The notes below the pieces were generated by a model. The model was not told the origin of the DNA, ran no database searches, and worked only from the letters and a program-made list of their open reading frames with translations. Positions 54,901 through 62,729 of a DNA stretch of 64,000 nt are shown here, piece by piece (positions within the stretch are counted from its first letter, which is position 1; every line of letters starts with the position of its first letter). Source of the DNA: Streptomyces sp. NRRL B-1140 (GTDB lineage Bacteria > Actinomycetota > Actinomycetes > Streptomycetales > Streptomycetaceae); the NCBI RefSeq assembly GCF_001280065.1, contig NZ_LGEA01000058.1, positions 62,001-126,000 of the forward strand. The letters run 5' to 3'. Made by a program: the position numbers and the translations under genes.

Positions 54901-55131
54901 CGCTACCGCCTGGTCGACGGCACGCTGGTGACCCAGCCCAAGTACGCCTTCTGGCTGGAGGGGTACGAGTGGGGCGTGGAGAACCACGGGGTCGACCCGG
55001 ATGTGGAGGTCGTGCAGCGCCCCCAGGACTACGCGGCGGACCGAGACACCCAACTGGACGAGGCCATCCGGCTGGCACTGGAAGCGCTGGAGGCAGTACC
55101 GGCGAAAACGCCCCCAGGCCTGCCAACTTAA
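51940..55131 (+). CDS. Tricorn-like S41 protease
   Basis: 1063 residues, full tricorn layout: N-terminal beta-propeller repeats (PRISPDGTTVAWTS, LVFSPDSSWLAWSH), a second propeller, C1 helical domain (RDHFWRPDMSGVDWDGV), PDZ domain (about 745-840) and the C2 S41 catalytic domain with NEFSGSDGDIVNAA; the Ser of GSDGD is the expected nucleophile (about 957). Tricorn degrades peptides released by the proteasome, and actinobacteria do have proteasomes. There is no signal peptide, so it is cytosolic. The leaderless promoter fixes the GTG start. Confidence 0.93.
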   Translation: MTSPAYLRFPHVHGDLVAFTAEDDVWLAPFDGGRAWRVSADNMPVTQPRISPDGTTVAWTSTRDGAPEVFIAPVDGGPAKRLTYWGSLKTQVRGWTPDGEVLAISAHGEASLRRTWARAVPLDGGPATTLPYGPVGDVAHGPHTVLLSAPMGREAAWWKRYRGGTAGKLWIDPENDGEFVRLHEDLDGNIEYPLWVEDRIGFLSDHEGTGALYSSLADGSDLRRHTPLDGFYARHAASDGTRVVYSSAGELWVLDDLEGAEPRRLDVRLGGQRADLQPFPVNASRWFGSASPDHTARGSAVAVRGSVHWVTHRSGPARALAATPGVRARLPRTFRADGEQWVVWVTDAEGDDALEFAPATGLAPGATPRRIAAGQLGRVLDLAMAPDGSRAAVSCHDGRLLLVERETGEVREVDRSEDGDVSGLVFSPDSSWLAWSHPGPRPLSQLKLANTTDLSVTEATPLRFQDYAPAFTLDGKHLAFLSTRSFDPVYDEHVFDLAFVVGARPHLITLAATTPSPFGPQRHGRSFETPDREETPDSEGTPTTRIDLEGLADRIVPFPVEAARYTNLRAAKDGVLWLRHPVAGVLGASRATPDDPDPKSELERYDLAQQRLEHLAVDADHFAVSGDGKRVLLWTDGRLKVVPSDRRASGDDDSDSNITVDLGRVRQFVDPAAEWRQMFDENGRIMRDHFWRPDMSGVDWDGVLDRYRPVVERLATHDDLVDLLWEVQGELGTSHAYVTPRGGHGGGPRLGLLGADISRHEDGSWRVDRILPSETSDPDARSPLAAPGVAVRPGDAVVAVAGQPVDPVLGPGPLLIGTANKPVELTISPSGGGDPRHAVVVPVADEEPLRYHAWVADRRAYVHEKSGGRLGYLHVPDMQAPGWAQIHRDLRVEVAREGLVVDVRENRGGHTSQLVVEKLARRIVGWAVPRGMRPYSYPEDAPRGPVVAVANEFSGSDGDIVNAAIKALGLGPVVGTRTWGGVIGIDSRYRLVDGTLVTQPKYAFWLEGYEWGVENHGVDPDVEVVQRPQDYAADRDTQLDEAIRLALEALEAVPAKTPPGLPT

Positions 55132-55158
55132 GGGGCGCGGGGAACTGCGCGACCAGCC
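55127..55158. repeat. Dispersed GC-rich repeat, copy 2
   Basis: Begins CTTAAGGGGCGCGGGGAACT and continues GCGCGACCAG; same core as the inverted copy at 36731. It touches the end of the tricorn gene. Confidence 0.75.
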
Positions 55159-55230
55159 CAGACGCACCCGCACCCGACGACGATACGATGCCGTCGGCAC
55201 CGCAACGCCAGGACTATCGGAGGTAACCGA

Positions 55231-55584
55231 ATGGCCGGGGAACCCCAGGACGACTGCCTGTTCTGCAAGATCGTCGCAGGCACCATCCCCGCGACGATCG
55301 TCCGCCAGACGGAGACGACCATCGCGTTCCGCGACATCAACCCCCAGGCCCCCACCCACGTCCTGGTGATCCCCAAGGCGCACCACGAGAACGCCGCCGC
55401 CCTCGCCGCCGCCGACCCGGCCCTCACCGCCGACGTGCTCCGCGAGGCGCAGGCCGTCGCCGACGAGGAGAAGCTCGACAGCTACCGCCTCGTCTTCAAC
55501 ACCGGCAGCGGCGCCGGCCAGACGGTCTGGCACGTGCACGGCCACGTGCTCGGCGGCCGCGGCCTCGAATGGCCCCCCGGGTAG
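55231..55584 (+). CDS. HIT family protein
   Basis: 117 residues; HINT-type nucleotide hydrolase. The zinc-like start CLFCKIVAG, RDINPQAPTHVLVIPK and the active-site triad HVHGHVLGG (about 99-107) are present. These enzymes cleave AMP-lysine and other aminoacyl-adenylates. ATG 55231 has TCGGAGG upstream. The RNase Z gene begins six bases after its stop, so the two are cotranscribed. Confidence 0.93.
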   Translation: MAGEPQDDCLFCKIVAGTIPATIVRQTETTIAFRDINPQAPTHVLVIPKAHHENAAALAAADPALTADVLREAQAVADEEKLDSYRLVFNTGSGAGQTVWHVHGHVLGGRGLEWPPG

Positions 55585-55590
55585 TCCGCC

Positions 55591-56496
55591 TTGTCCGTAC
55601 GTGAACTCGTCGTCCTCGGCACCGCCAGCCAGGTCCCGACCCGGCACCGCAACCACAACGGCTACCTGCTGCGGTGGGACGGCGAGGGCATCCTGTTCGA
55701 CCCCGGCGAGGGCACGCAGCGCCAGATGCTGCGTGCCGGGGTCGCCGCGCACGACCTGAACCGGATCTGCGTCACGCACTTCCACGGCGACCACTCCCTC
55801 GGCCTCGCCGGTGTGATCCAGCGCATCAACCTCGACAAGGTCCCGCACGAGATCACCGCCCACTACCCCCGCTCCGGGCAGCGCTTCTTCGACCGGCTCC
55901 GGTACGCCACCGCCTACCGCGAGACCGTCGGCATCACCGAGGCCCCGGTCGCCGCGGACGGGCCCCTCGCCCGCACGGACGGCTACACGCTTGAGGCAAG
56001 GAAGCTGTCCCACCCGGTGGAGTCCTACGGCTACCGGATCGTCGAGCCCGACGGCCGCCGCATGCTGCCCGAGCGGCTCGCCGCGCACGGCATCAAGGGC
56101 CCGGACGTGGGCCGGATCCAGCGCGAGGGCGCGCTCGGCGGGGTCTCGCTGGCGGACGTCAGCGAGGTGCGGCGCGGGCAGCGGTTCGCGTTCGTCATGG
56201 ACACCCGGCTGTGCGACGGCGTGCACGCGCTCGCCGAAGGCTGCGACATGCTCGTCATCGAGTCGACGTTCCTCGACGAGGACGAGGAACTCGCCGTGGA
56301 GCACGGGCATCTGACGGCCGGTCAGGCGGCACGGGTGGCGCGGGAAGGCGGGGTGCGGCATCTCGTGCTGACCCACTTCAGCCAGCGCTATACCGATCCC
56401 GACGAGTTCGAGCGGCAGGCCCGCGCCGCCGGGTACGAGGGTGAGCTGACCGTGGCGCACGATCTACTCAGGGTGCCGGTTCCGAAGCGTCGGTGA
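55591..56496 (+). CDS. rnz: Ribonuclease Z
   Basis: 301 residues; metallo-beta-lactamase-fold endonuclease that trims tRNA 3' ends. The motif [10 protein letters not shown] (about 64-73) holds the zinc ligands. [25 protein letters not shown] (read here in parts: [19 protein letters not shown]) is the family start, and the end has [10 protein letters not shown]. The tRNA 3' trimming role fits the window's tRNA genes, which lack encoded CCA. The start is TTG 55591, since no ATG or GTG in frame precedes the fold; the first in-frame alternatives would delete it. Confidence 0.92.
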   Translation: MSVRELVVLGTASQVPTRHRNHNGYLLRWDGEGILFDPGEGTQRQMLRAGVAAHDLNRICVTHFHGDHSLGLAGVIQRINLDKVPHEITAHYPRSGQRFFDRLRYATAYRETVGITEAPVAADGPLARTDGYTLEARKLSHPVESYGYRIVEPDGRRMLPERLAAHGIKGPDVGRIQREGALGGVSLADVSEVRRGQRFAFVMDTRLCDGVHALAEGCDMLVIESTFLDEDEELAVEHGHLTAGQAARVAREGGVRHLVLTHFSQRYTDPDEFERQARAAGYEGELTVAHDLLRVPVPKRR

Positions 56497-56504
56497 AACG
56501 GCCG

Positions 56505-56510
56505 TACGAT
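56505..56510 (+). promoter_or_regulatory. -10 element giving a leaderless deaminase transcript
   Basis: TACGAT, six bases, then ATG 56517. It decides this start over GTG 56493. Confidence 0.65.
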
Positions 56511-56516
56511 GAGTTG

Positions 56517-57509
56517 ATGTCCCTCCCCAAAGCCGAACTGCACCTTCACATCGAAGGCACCCTGGAACCGGAACTCGCCTTCGAGCTCGCCGCGCGCAAC
56601 GGCGTCACGTTGCCCTACGCCGACACGGACGAGCTGCGCGAGGCCTACCGGTTCGAGGACCTGCAGTCCTTCCTGAACCTGTACTACGAGCTCATGGCCG
56701 TCCTGCGCACCGAGCGGGACTTCGAGGACCTGGCGAACGCCTATCTCGCCCGGGCCGCCGCGCAGGGCGTCCGGCACGCGGAGATCTTCTTCGACCCGCA
56801 GGCCCACACCAGCCGCGGGCTGAACATCGGCACGGTCGTCGAGGGGCTGTGGCGGGCGCTCGGGAACAGCGAGGCGAACCACGGCGTCTCGACCCGGCTG
56901 ATCCTGTGCTTCCTGCGCGACGAGTCCGCCGAGTCTGCCCTGGCCACGCTGGACGCCGCCAAGCCCTACCTGGACCGGATCACCGGCGTCGGCCTCGACT
57001 CCGCCGAGGTCGGGCACCCTCCGGTGAAGTTCCGCGAGGTCTGCGAGGCCGCCGCCGCGCTCGGTCTGCGCAGGGTCGCGCACGCCGGTGAGGAGGGCCC
57101 GCCGGAGTACATCACCGAGGCGCTGGACATCCTCGGCGTGGAGCGCGTCGACCACGGGCTGCGCTGTGTGGAGGACCCGGCGCTGGTGGAGCGGCTGGTG
57201 CGCGACCGGGTGCCGCTGACGCTGTGCCCGCTCTCGAACGTCCGGCTGCGCACGGTCGACACCCTCGCCGACCACCCGTTGCCCGCCATGCTGGACGCCG
57301 GCCTGATGTGCACGGTCAACTCCGACGACCCGGCCTACTTCGGCGGCTACGCCGGCGACAACTTCGACGCCGTGCGCGCCACCCTCGGCCTCACCGAGGA
57401 GCGGCTGCGCGAGCTCGCCCGCAACTCCTTCCTCGCCTCCTTCCTGGAGGACGACGAGCAGTTGCGGGCGCGATATCTCGCCGAGGTGGAGGCCTACACC
57501 TTCGGTTAG
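56517..57509 (+). CDS. Adenine/adenosine deaminase family protein
   Basis: 330 residues; zinc-dependent TIM-barrel deaminase. ELHLHIEGTLEPE at the start supplies the first zinc ligands (HxH). HAGEEGPPEY (about 189-198) and VDHGLR carry catalytic residues, and SDDPAYFGGY ends the active site. The EEGP and DDPAYFGG forms match adenine deaminase of the Aah1 type better than adenosine deaminase, whose loop reads HAGE-A-GPE. Adenine salvage to hypoxanthine is therefore the better guess, though Streptomyces genes of this type are usually labelled adenosine deaminase. ATG 56517 is fixed by the leaderless promoter. Confidence 0.88.
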   Translation: MSLPKAELHLHIEGTLEPELAFELAARNGVTLPYADTDELREAYRFEDLQSFLNLYYELMAVLRTERDFEDLANAYLARAAAQGVRHAEIFFDPQAHTSRGLNIGTVVEGLWRALGNSEANHGVSTRLILCFLRDESAESALATLDAAKPYLDRITGVGLDSAEVGHPPVKFREVCEAAAALGLRRVAHAGEEGPPEYITEALDILGVERVDHGLRCVEDPALVERLVRDRVPLTLCPLSNVRLRTVDTLADHPLPAMLDAGLMCTVNSDDPAYFGGYAGDNFDAVRATLGLTEERLRELARNSFLASFLEDDEQLRARYLAEVEAYTFG

Positions 57510-57523
57510 GGCCCGGGCAGGTC

Positions 57524-58837
57524 TCAGAAGACCTCCGACCCCGCCTTGTCGTAGGCACGCTGGGCGGGGACGGCCGGGGTCTCCACCTCGATCTCCACCA
57601 CCGGCTGCTCCGGGGCGCCGATCTCCGGAACGGCGCCGGTGGGCGCACCCGGGGCGGCGGCGACCAGGGCGGCCGGGTGCCCGCCGCGGCGGCGGATCGC
57701 GCCGGGCAGCAGCGGACGTCCTCCGGTGTGCAGGGCGACCGCGGTCATCGGCAGGGCGATCACCAGCAGTCCCGCGCCGAGGACCGCGCCCATGACCGGG
57801 AACCCGGCCTGCGCCGACAGCACACTGCCGGTCAGCGGCCCGGCGGCGGTGCCCAGCGAGGACGCCGAGCCGACCAGTACCGCCCAGCGGCCGCGCGGGT
57901 CGAGCGAGGCGGCGAGCCCGATCAGGTACGACAGCACCACTGGGTAGAGCGTGTTCCAGGCGATCTCGCCGGCGGCGAAGCTTCCCAGGTCGGTCGCGGA
58001 GGCGCTGAGTGCGATGCAGGCGGCGATGAGGACGGTGCCGCCGCCGATGGGTATCGCGCGTCCGAGACGGGCGCCGAGCGCGCCGGCCGCGAGGACCCCG
58101 GCCAGGCCGGCGCCGAGGCCGAGCGCGAAGACGACACCGACCGTGGCCTCGCCGAGGTGCACCTGCTCGAGGCCGATCCGGCCGCTGACTCCCCACAGGG
58201 AGTTCTGGGCGAGCGACCAGCACACCATCGCGGCGGCCAGCAGCAGCCCGGAACGGGCGTGCGGCAGCCGTGCGTTGTCGTGCCGGGCGGGCGCGACGGG
58301 AGTGCCGGCGGGCAGCCGGCCGGTGAGCGGCCAGACCGCCAGGGCCGTGAGGGCGATCGCGGCCAGCGGCAGGCCGTGTCCCGGTCCGAGGTGCGGCACC
58401 GTCAGGTACACGGCGCCCGCGAGGGCGGAGACGCTGAGCAGCCCGGCCGTGGAGGCCCGGTGCGGATCGCGCTCACCGGCGATGAGGGTGGCCGCGACGG
58501 TCGTGGCCGTGCCGGAGCCGAACCCGCCGACGATCGCGCCGACGACGACGGCGGGGATCGCGGTGGTCAGGGCGGCGGCGCCGTAGCCGAACAGGGCCAG
58601 GGCGAGGCCGAGCCGGGCGAGGGTGCGGGCTCCGACCCGCTCGACCCGGGAGGCCAGGGCGAACCCGGCGGCGGCCGAACTCAGAAGCAGGGCGCTGCCG
58701 ACGGCACCGGCCTGGGTGGCGGAGAGCGGAAGAGACGAGTCGAGCCTGCCGACGGTGGTGGGGAGCAGATACGGAGCGAGGTACCCGGCCGTGAAAAGGG
58801 CGACGAGGGGCCACGGAGTGGTGCGGGGGGCGAACAC
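57524..58837 (-). CDS. Major facilitator superfamily transporter
   Basis: 437 residues from GTG 58837 with about twelve spans; no MFS motif A is strictly conserved. Segments LVALFTAGYLAPYLLPTTVG, SALLLSSAAAGFALASRV and ALGLGAGLAGVLAAGALGA mark spans. The C-terminal ~65 residues are a charged tail ending AYDKAGSEVF. The frame is open further upstream (GTG 58945), and a possible -10 (GATACAAAT, near 58925) argues for the shorter start. The substrate is unknown, and the gene is not obviously linked to its neighbours. Confidence 0.8.
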   Translation of the reverse strand: MFAPRTTPWPLVALFTAGYLAPYLLPTTVGRLDSSLPLSATQAGAVGSALLLSSAAAGFALASRVERVGARTLARLGLALALFGYGAAALTTAIPAVVVGAIVGGFGSGTATTVAATLIAGERDPHRASTAGLLSVSALAGAVYLTVPHLGPGHGLPLAAIALTALAVWPLTGRLPAGTPVAPARHDNARLPHARSGLLLAAAMVCWSLAQNSLWGVSGRIGLEQVHLGEATVGVVFALGLGAGLAGVLAAGALGARLGRAIPIGGGTVLIAACIALSASATDLGSFAAGEIAWNTLYPVVLSYLIGLAASLDPRGRWAVLVGSASSLGTAAGPLTGSVLSAQAGFPVMGAVLGAGLLVIALPMTAVALHTGGRPLLPGAIRRRGGHPAALVAAAPGAPTGAVPEIGAPEQPVVEIEVETPAVPAQRAYDKAGSEVF

Positions 58838-59074
58838 GGGCGTTCCCAGGGCATGCGAAAGGAGCGGGAGAAAAGGGGGGTTGGGCGACGACCGTCGACG
58901 GACAGGAACGCGCGAGCAATTTGTATCAAGCACGTAGTCACCCACGGGAGCCCGGGGTGTGTGATCTGGGGCACGTTGCGTTTGGAGTGGTGAAGCGGGG
59001 GTAAACGAGCGCCTTTCGTCAGGCGTCGAGCGCGCTCTCGCCGACGCTCATGGGCGCTTCGTCCCACGCCGTCG

Positions 59075-59153
59075 CACCGCTCCGGCCAACGCGGTACACC
59101 GTCCCGGCCAACGCCGGTACACCGCTCCGGCTAACGCCAGTCCACCGCTCCGG
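59075..59153. repeat. Tandem ~22-bp repeats at the 3' end of the IclR gene
   Basis: Three units of 22-23 bp starting CACCG(C/T)(T/C)CCGGC(C/T)AACGC plus a partial fourth (59075-59096, 59097-59119, 59120-59142, 59143-59153). They overlap the stop of the IclR gene, so its last residues are repeat-encoded. The rest of the 293-bp gap 58838-59130 shows nothing else. Confidence 0.75.
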
Positions 59154-59913
59154 GGCCCGCCGGAACGGTCTCCTCGGCCTTCGCCCGGACCTCCAGCATC
59201 ACGGCGACGATCCGCTCCTCGTGTTCGGGCGTGAGCCGGGCGACCGGCACCGAGCAGCTGATCGCGTCCTGCGCCGGGATGTCGTAGCGCAGGGCGAACC
59301 CGAAGCCGACGATGCCGGGCACGCCCTCCTCGCGGTCCACCGACCAGCCGCGCGACCGGATCCGCGCGAGGTCGGCCGCCAGGGACTCCCGGCTCGTGTG
59401 CGAGTTGGGGGTGAGCGCCTCGTACGGGCCCTCGGGCAGCTCCCCGTCCGGGCGTTCCGCCAGCAGCGCCTTGCCCAGGGCCCCGGCGTGCGCGGGCAGG
59501 CGCCGTCCCACCCGGCTGATCGTGCGCAGGTACTCGTGCGACTCCCGCGTCGCCAGGTACGCCACGTCCCGGCCGTCCAGCCGGCCCAGGTGGATGGTCT
59601 CGCCGAGCGCCTCGGACGCCTCGTCGAGGTACGGCCGTACCGCTCGGACCCGGGGGTCGGAGTCGAGGTAGCTCGTACCGGTGAGCAGGGCGTGGATGCC
59701 GATGCCGTACAGGGAGCCGGTGACGTCGGTGCGGACCCAGCCGCGCGAGATCAGGGTCTGCAGCAGCGCGTACATCGAGCTGCGCGGCACGCCGAGTTCA
59801 CCGGCCAGCTCCTGCAGCCGGGCCGGGCGGTCGCCGCGCGCGGCGAGGAGTTCCAGCAGCTCGACCGTGCGCGCCGCGGACTTCACCTCGCGGACGCCCC
59901 CTGTGTCTGACAT
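59131..59913 (-). CDS. IclR family transcriptional regulator
   Basis: 260 residues. The N-terminal winged helix (SAARTVELLELLAARGD, LGVPRSSMYALLQTLISRGW) is followed by an IclR effector domain (IHLGRLDGRDVAYLATRES; PAHAGALGKALLA; IVGFGFALRYD; ISCSVPVARL). It is divergent from a glucarate-dehydratase-like gene across 95 bp that contain a perfect 14-bp palindrome, so it probably represses that gene in the absence of a sugar-acid effector. TACCAT lies exactly six bases before ATG 59913 on the minus strand, so it is leaderless and likely autoregulated. Confidence 0.9.
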   Translation of the reverse strand: MSDTGGVREVKSAARTVELLELLAARGDRPARLQELAGELGVPRSSMYALLQTLISRGWVRTDVTGSLYGIGIHALLTGTSYLDSDPRVRAVRPYLDEASEALGETIHLGRLDGRDVAYLATRESHEYLRTISRVGRRLPAHAGALGKALLAERPDGELPEGPYEALTPNSHTSRESLAADLARIRSRGWSVDREEGVPGIVGFGFALRYDIPAQDAISCSVPVARLTPEHEERIVAVMLEVRAKAEETVPAGPGAVDWR

Positions 59914-59943
59914 GCGCCGATGGTAATCGGGCCGCCCCGGCGA

Positions 59944-59985
59944 TTGACGTTCTCCCGTCCGGCCCGCATTCTCATCCATGGATGA
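59944..59985 (+). promoter_or_regulatory. Promoter and palindromic operator of the dehydratase gene
   Basis: TTGACG (59944-59949), 17 bases, CATTCT (59967-59972), overlapped by the perfect palindrome TCATCCATGGATGA (59972-59985) across the expected transcription start. A repressor bound there would block initiation; the adjacent IclR protein is the obvious candidate. Confidence 0.7.
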
Positions 59986-60008
59986 CATCTACATGAGGAG
60001 ACGGCTGC

Positions 60009-61298
60009 GTGGACCTCACCATCACCGACGTACGGCTCACACCGATCCTGGTCGCCGACCCGCCCCTGCTGAACACCCAGGGCGTGCACCAGCCGTACAC
60101 GCCCCGGCTGATCGTCGAGGTCGTCACCGCGGACGGTGTCACCGGCGTGGGGGAGACCTACGGCGATACCAAGTACCTGGAGGTGGCCCGCCCCATCGCC
60201 GAGCGGCTGAAGGGGCGCCGGGTCAGCGACCTGAACGGCCTGTTCACGGTCGCGGACCAGGTCACGGTGGACGCCTCCCGCATCGACGACGCCGTCGACG
60301 TCGGCGGGCTGCGCGGTGTCCAGACCGCCGACAAGCTGCGGCTGTCCGTCGTCTCCGGCTTCGAGGTCGCCTGCCTGGACGCCCTCGGCAAGGCGCTCGG
60401 ACTGCCCGTGCACGCGCTGCTCGGCGGCAAGGTGCGCGACTTCGTCGAGTACAGCGCCTACCTGTTCTACAAGTGGGCCGGCCACCCCGAGGGCGTACCC
60501 GCCGAGAAGGACGACTGGGGTGCCGCCCTCGCCCCGGCGGGCGTGGTGGAGCAGGCCCGCCGCCTCACGGAGCGCTACGGCTTCACCTCCTTCAAGCTCA
60601 AGGGCGGCGTCTTCCCGCCCGACGAGGAGATCGCGGCGATCAGGGCCCTCGCCGAGGCTTTCCCGGGGCATCCGCTGCGGCTCGACCCCAACGGCGCCTG
60701 GTCCGTCGAGACGTCCGTGAAGGTGGCCCGGGAGCTCGGGGACGTCCTCGAGTACCTGGAGGACCCGGCGCTCGGCACCCCCGCCATGGCCGAGGTCGCC
60801 GAGCGCACCGGGGTGCCGCTCGCCACCAACATGTGCGTCACGACGTTCGCCGAGATCGAGGAGGCCTTCACCCGGGGTGCCGTCCAGGTGGTCCTCTCCG
60901 ACCACCACTACTGGGGCGGCCTGCGCAACACCCAGCAGCTCGCCACCGTCTGCCGCACCTTCGGGGTCGGCGTGTCGATGCACTCCAACACCCACCTCGG
61001 CATCTCGCTCGCCGCGATGACCCACGTGGCGGCCACCGTCCCGAACCTGCACCATGCCTGCGACTCCCACTACCCCTGGCAGTCCGAGGACGTCCTCACC
61101 GAGCGGCTCGCCTTCGACGGCGGCCGGATCGCCGTCTCCGACGCGCCCGGCCTCGGCGTGAAGCTCGACCGGGAGCGGCTGGCCGCACTGCACCGGCGGT
61201 GGCTGGAAGACGACGGCGCCCTGCGGGACCGCGACGACGCGGCGGCGATGCGGATCGCCGACCCGGACTGGGTGACCCCCGCGATGCCCCGCTGGTAG
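60009..61298 (+). CDS. Glucarate-dehydratase-like enolase superfamily protein
   Basis: 429 residues from GTG 60009 (GAGGAG upstream). Mandelate racemase/muconate cycloisomerase fold: an N-terminal capping domain, then the barrel with FKLKGG (KxK base, about 195-200), DPNGAW (metal Asp about 227), ED in EYLEDPA, and HSNTHLG (His base). The K-x-K plus His-Asp set and the overall layout resemble glucarate dehydratase, which removes water from glucarate to 5-keto-4-deoxyglucarate. Substrate among acid sugars is not certain. It is the probable target of the divergent IclR regulator. Confidence 0.85.
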   Translation: MDLTITDVRLTPILVADPPLLNTQGVHQPYTPRLIVEVVTADGVTGVGETYGDTKYLEVARPIAERLKGRRVSDLNGLFTVADQVTVDASRIDDAVDVGGLRGVQTADKLRLSVVSGFEVACLDALGKALGLPVHALLGGKVRDFVEYSAYLFYKWAGHPEGVPAEKDDWGAALAPAGVVEQARRLTERYGFTSFKLKGGVFPPDEEIAAIRALAEAFPGHPLRLDPNGAWSVETSVKVARELGDVLEYLEDPALGTPAMAEVAERTGVPLATNMCVTTFAEIEEAFTRGAVQVVLSDHHYWGGLRNTQQLATVCRTFGVGVSMHSNTHLGISLAAMTHVAATVPNLHHACDSHYPWQSEDVLTERLAFDGGRIAVSDAPGLGVKLDRERLAALHRRWLEDDGALRDRDDAAAMRIADPDWVTPAMPRW

Positions 61299-61336
61299 GG
61301 CCCCTCCGGCGCCGCGACAGGGCGCCGGAGGGGCCC
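61298..61336 (+). terminator. Terminator of the dehydratase gene
   Basis: Perfect 16-bp stem (61298-61313 with 61321-61336), 7-base loop, starting within the stop codon. No T-run. Confidence 0.75.
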
Positions 61337-61393
61337 GGCGCGAGCCTGTGGGACGGGTGGGTCCGGCGTGATCGGCGTCACGCCGTCCGCGAT

Positions 61394-61422
61394 GTGGTGC
61401 AGACTGGCCTGATCCGCACCAC
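61394..61422. promoter_or_regulatory. Inverted repeat before the PfkB kinase gene
   Basis: GTGGTGC-N15-GCACCAC, 16 bp before the start codon. Candidate operator or leader hairpin; it differs from the dehydratase palindrome, so the same regulator is not indicated. Confidence 0.4.
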
Positions 61423-61437
61423 GTCAGGGAGCGCATC

Positions 61438-62574
61438 GTGACCGCGTCCACCGCCCCGGCCGGAAAAGGCCCGGCCGGAAAGGCATCGCACCGCCAGAGC
61501 CAGGTCGACCCCCTCGCCCCTGTGCGCACACCGGACGACCCGCCCTGGGACGTCTACCTCACCGGCACCGTCTTCCTGGACATCATCTTCACCGGCCTCG
61601 ACTCCGCCCCGGTACGCGGGACGGAGTCGTGGGCGCGCGGCATGGGGTCGAGCCCCGGCGGGGTCGCCAACATGGCGACGGCCCTGGCCCGCCTCGGCCT
61701 GCGCACGTCCCTCGCGGCGGCCTTCGGCGACGACCACTACGGCGACTACTGCTGGGACGCCCTGGAGCACGGTGAGGGCATCGACCTCTCCCCGTCGCGC
61801 AGGGTGCCCGGCTGGCACTCCCCGGTGACCGTCTCCATGGCCTACGAGGGGGAGCGCACGATGGTCTCGCACGGCCACGAGCCACCCCCCGAGGAGACCG
61901 CCCCGGCGTGCCCGCCCCGCGCGCGTGCCGCCGTCGCCTCCCTCGCACCCGGCGTGAGCGCGCCCTGGATCGCCCAGGCCGCGAGCAACGGCACACGGGT
62001 GTTCGGCGACGTCGGCTGGGACGACACCGGGGCGTGGGACCTGGCGGGCCTGCCCGACCTGCGGCACTGCGAGGCGTTCCTGCCGAACGCCGAGGAGGCC
62101 ATGCGGTACACGGGTGCGGACTGTCCCCGGGACGCCGCCCACGCCCTCACCGAGTACGTGCCGCTCGTCGTGGTCACCCTCGGCGCCGACGGGGCGTACG
62201 CGGTGGACCGGCGCACGGGGGAGACGGCGGAGGTGCCGGCCATCGCGGTCGAGGCGCTCGATCCCACCGGTGCCGGAGACGTGTTCGTCGCCGGGTTCGT
62301 GACCGGCACCCTGGCGGACTGGCCGCTCGCCGACCGGCTGGCCTTCGCCGGGCTGACGGCGGCACTGTCGGTGCAGGAGTTCGGGGGGTCGCTGTCGGCG
62401 CCGGGGTGGTCGGAGATCGCGGCGTGGTGGCGCAGGGTGCAGTCGGTCGAGGAGCAGTCACCCGCGGCGCTGGGGAGGTACGGGTTCCTGGCGAGGCTGG
62501 TGTCGGAAGAGCTGGTGCGGCCCTGGCCGTTGCGGCGTGCCGTCCCCACGATCGGCTTCCGGCGCTCGGCATGA
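61438..62574 (+). CDS. PfkB family carbohydrate kinase
   Basis: 378 residues from GTG 61438 (AGGGAG upstream). The ribokinase fold has SSPGGVANMATALARLG near residue 75 and the ATP/catalytic DPTGAGD motif (about 275-281), with FVAGFVTG after it. A disordered ~35-residue N-terminus and a basic C-terminal tail are extra to the family core. It follows the dehydratase gene after a terminator, so a shared sugar-acid pathway is possible but not shown. Sugar, sugar acid or nucleoside could be the substrate. Confidence 0.88.
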   Translation: MTASTAPAGKGPAGKASHRQSQVDPLAPVRTPDDPPWDVYLTGTVFLDIIFTGLDSAPVRGTESWARGMGSSPGGVANMATALARLGLRTSLAAAFGDDHYGDYCWDALEHGEGIDLSPSRRVPGWHSPVTVSMAYEGERTMVSHGHEPPPEETAPACPPRARAAVASLAPGVSAPWIAQAASNGTRVFGDVGWDDTGAWDLAGLPDLRHCEAFLPNAEEAMRYTGADCPRDAAHALTEYVPLVVVTLGADGAYAVDRRTGETAEVPAIAVEALDPTGAGDVFVAGFVTGTLADWPLADRLAFAGLTAALSVQEFGGSLSAPGWSEIAAWWRRVQSVEEQSPAALGRYGFLARLVSEELVRPWPLRRAVPTIGFRRSA

Positions 62575-62729
62575 CCCCCTGCCCTGCCAGGGGCCTCCGC
62601 CCCGTTTCCGGCCCCGCCCCCAAAACCCCTACGGCGTTGTCACTCCCCCGTCGTACCCTGGGAATCGCGAGGCCGCCCTCAGCTGCGCGGCCGTGACGAG
62701 GAGGAACCGCAGGCCTTCAGCGCCGGCCC

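Noticed and set aside
51583..56460. 1625-codon minus-strand frame opposite the tricorn gene
   Set aside because: The opposite strand holds tricorn, HIT and RNase Z with full motifs; the minus-strand translation is low complexity.
56493..56516. Earlier GTG start for the deaminase
   Set aside because: TACGAT six bases before ATG 56517 places the transcription start there.
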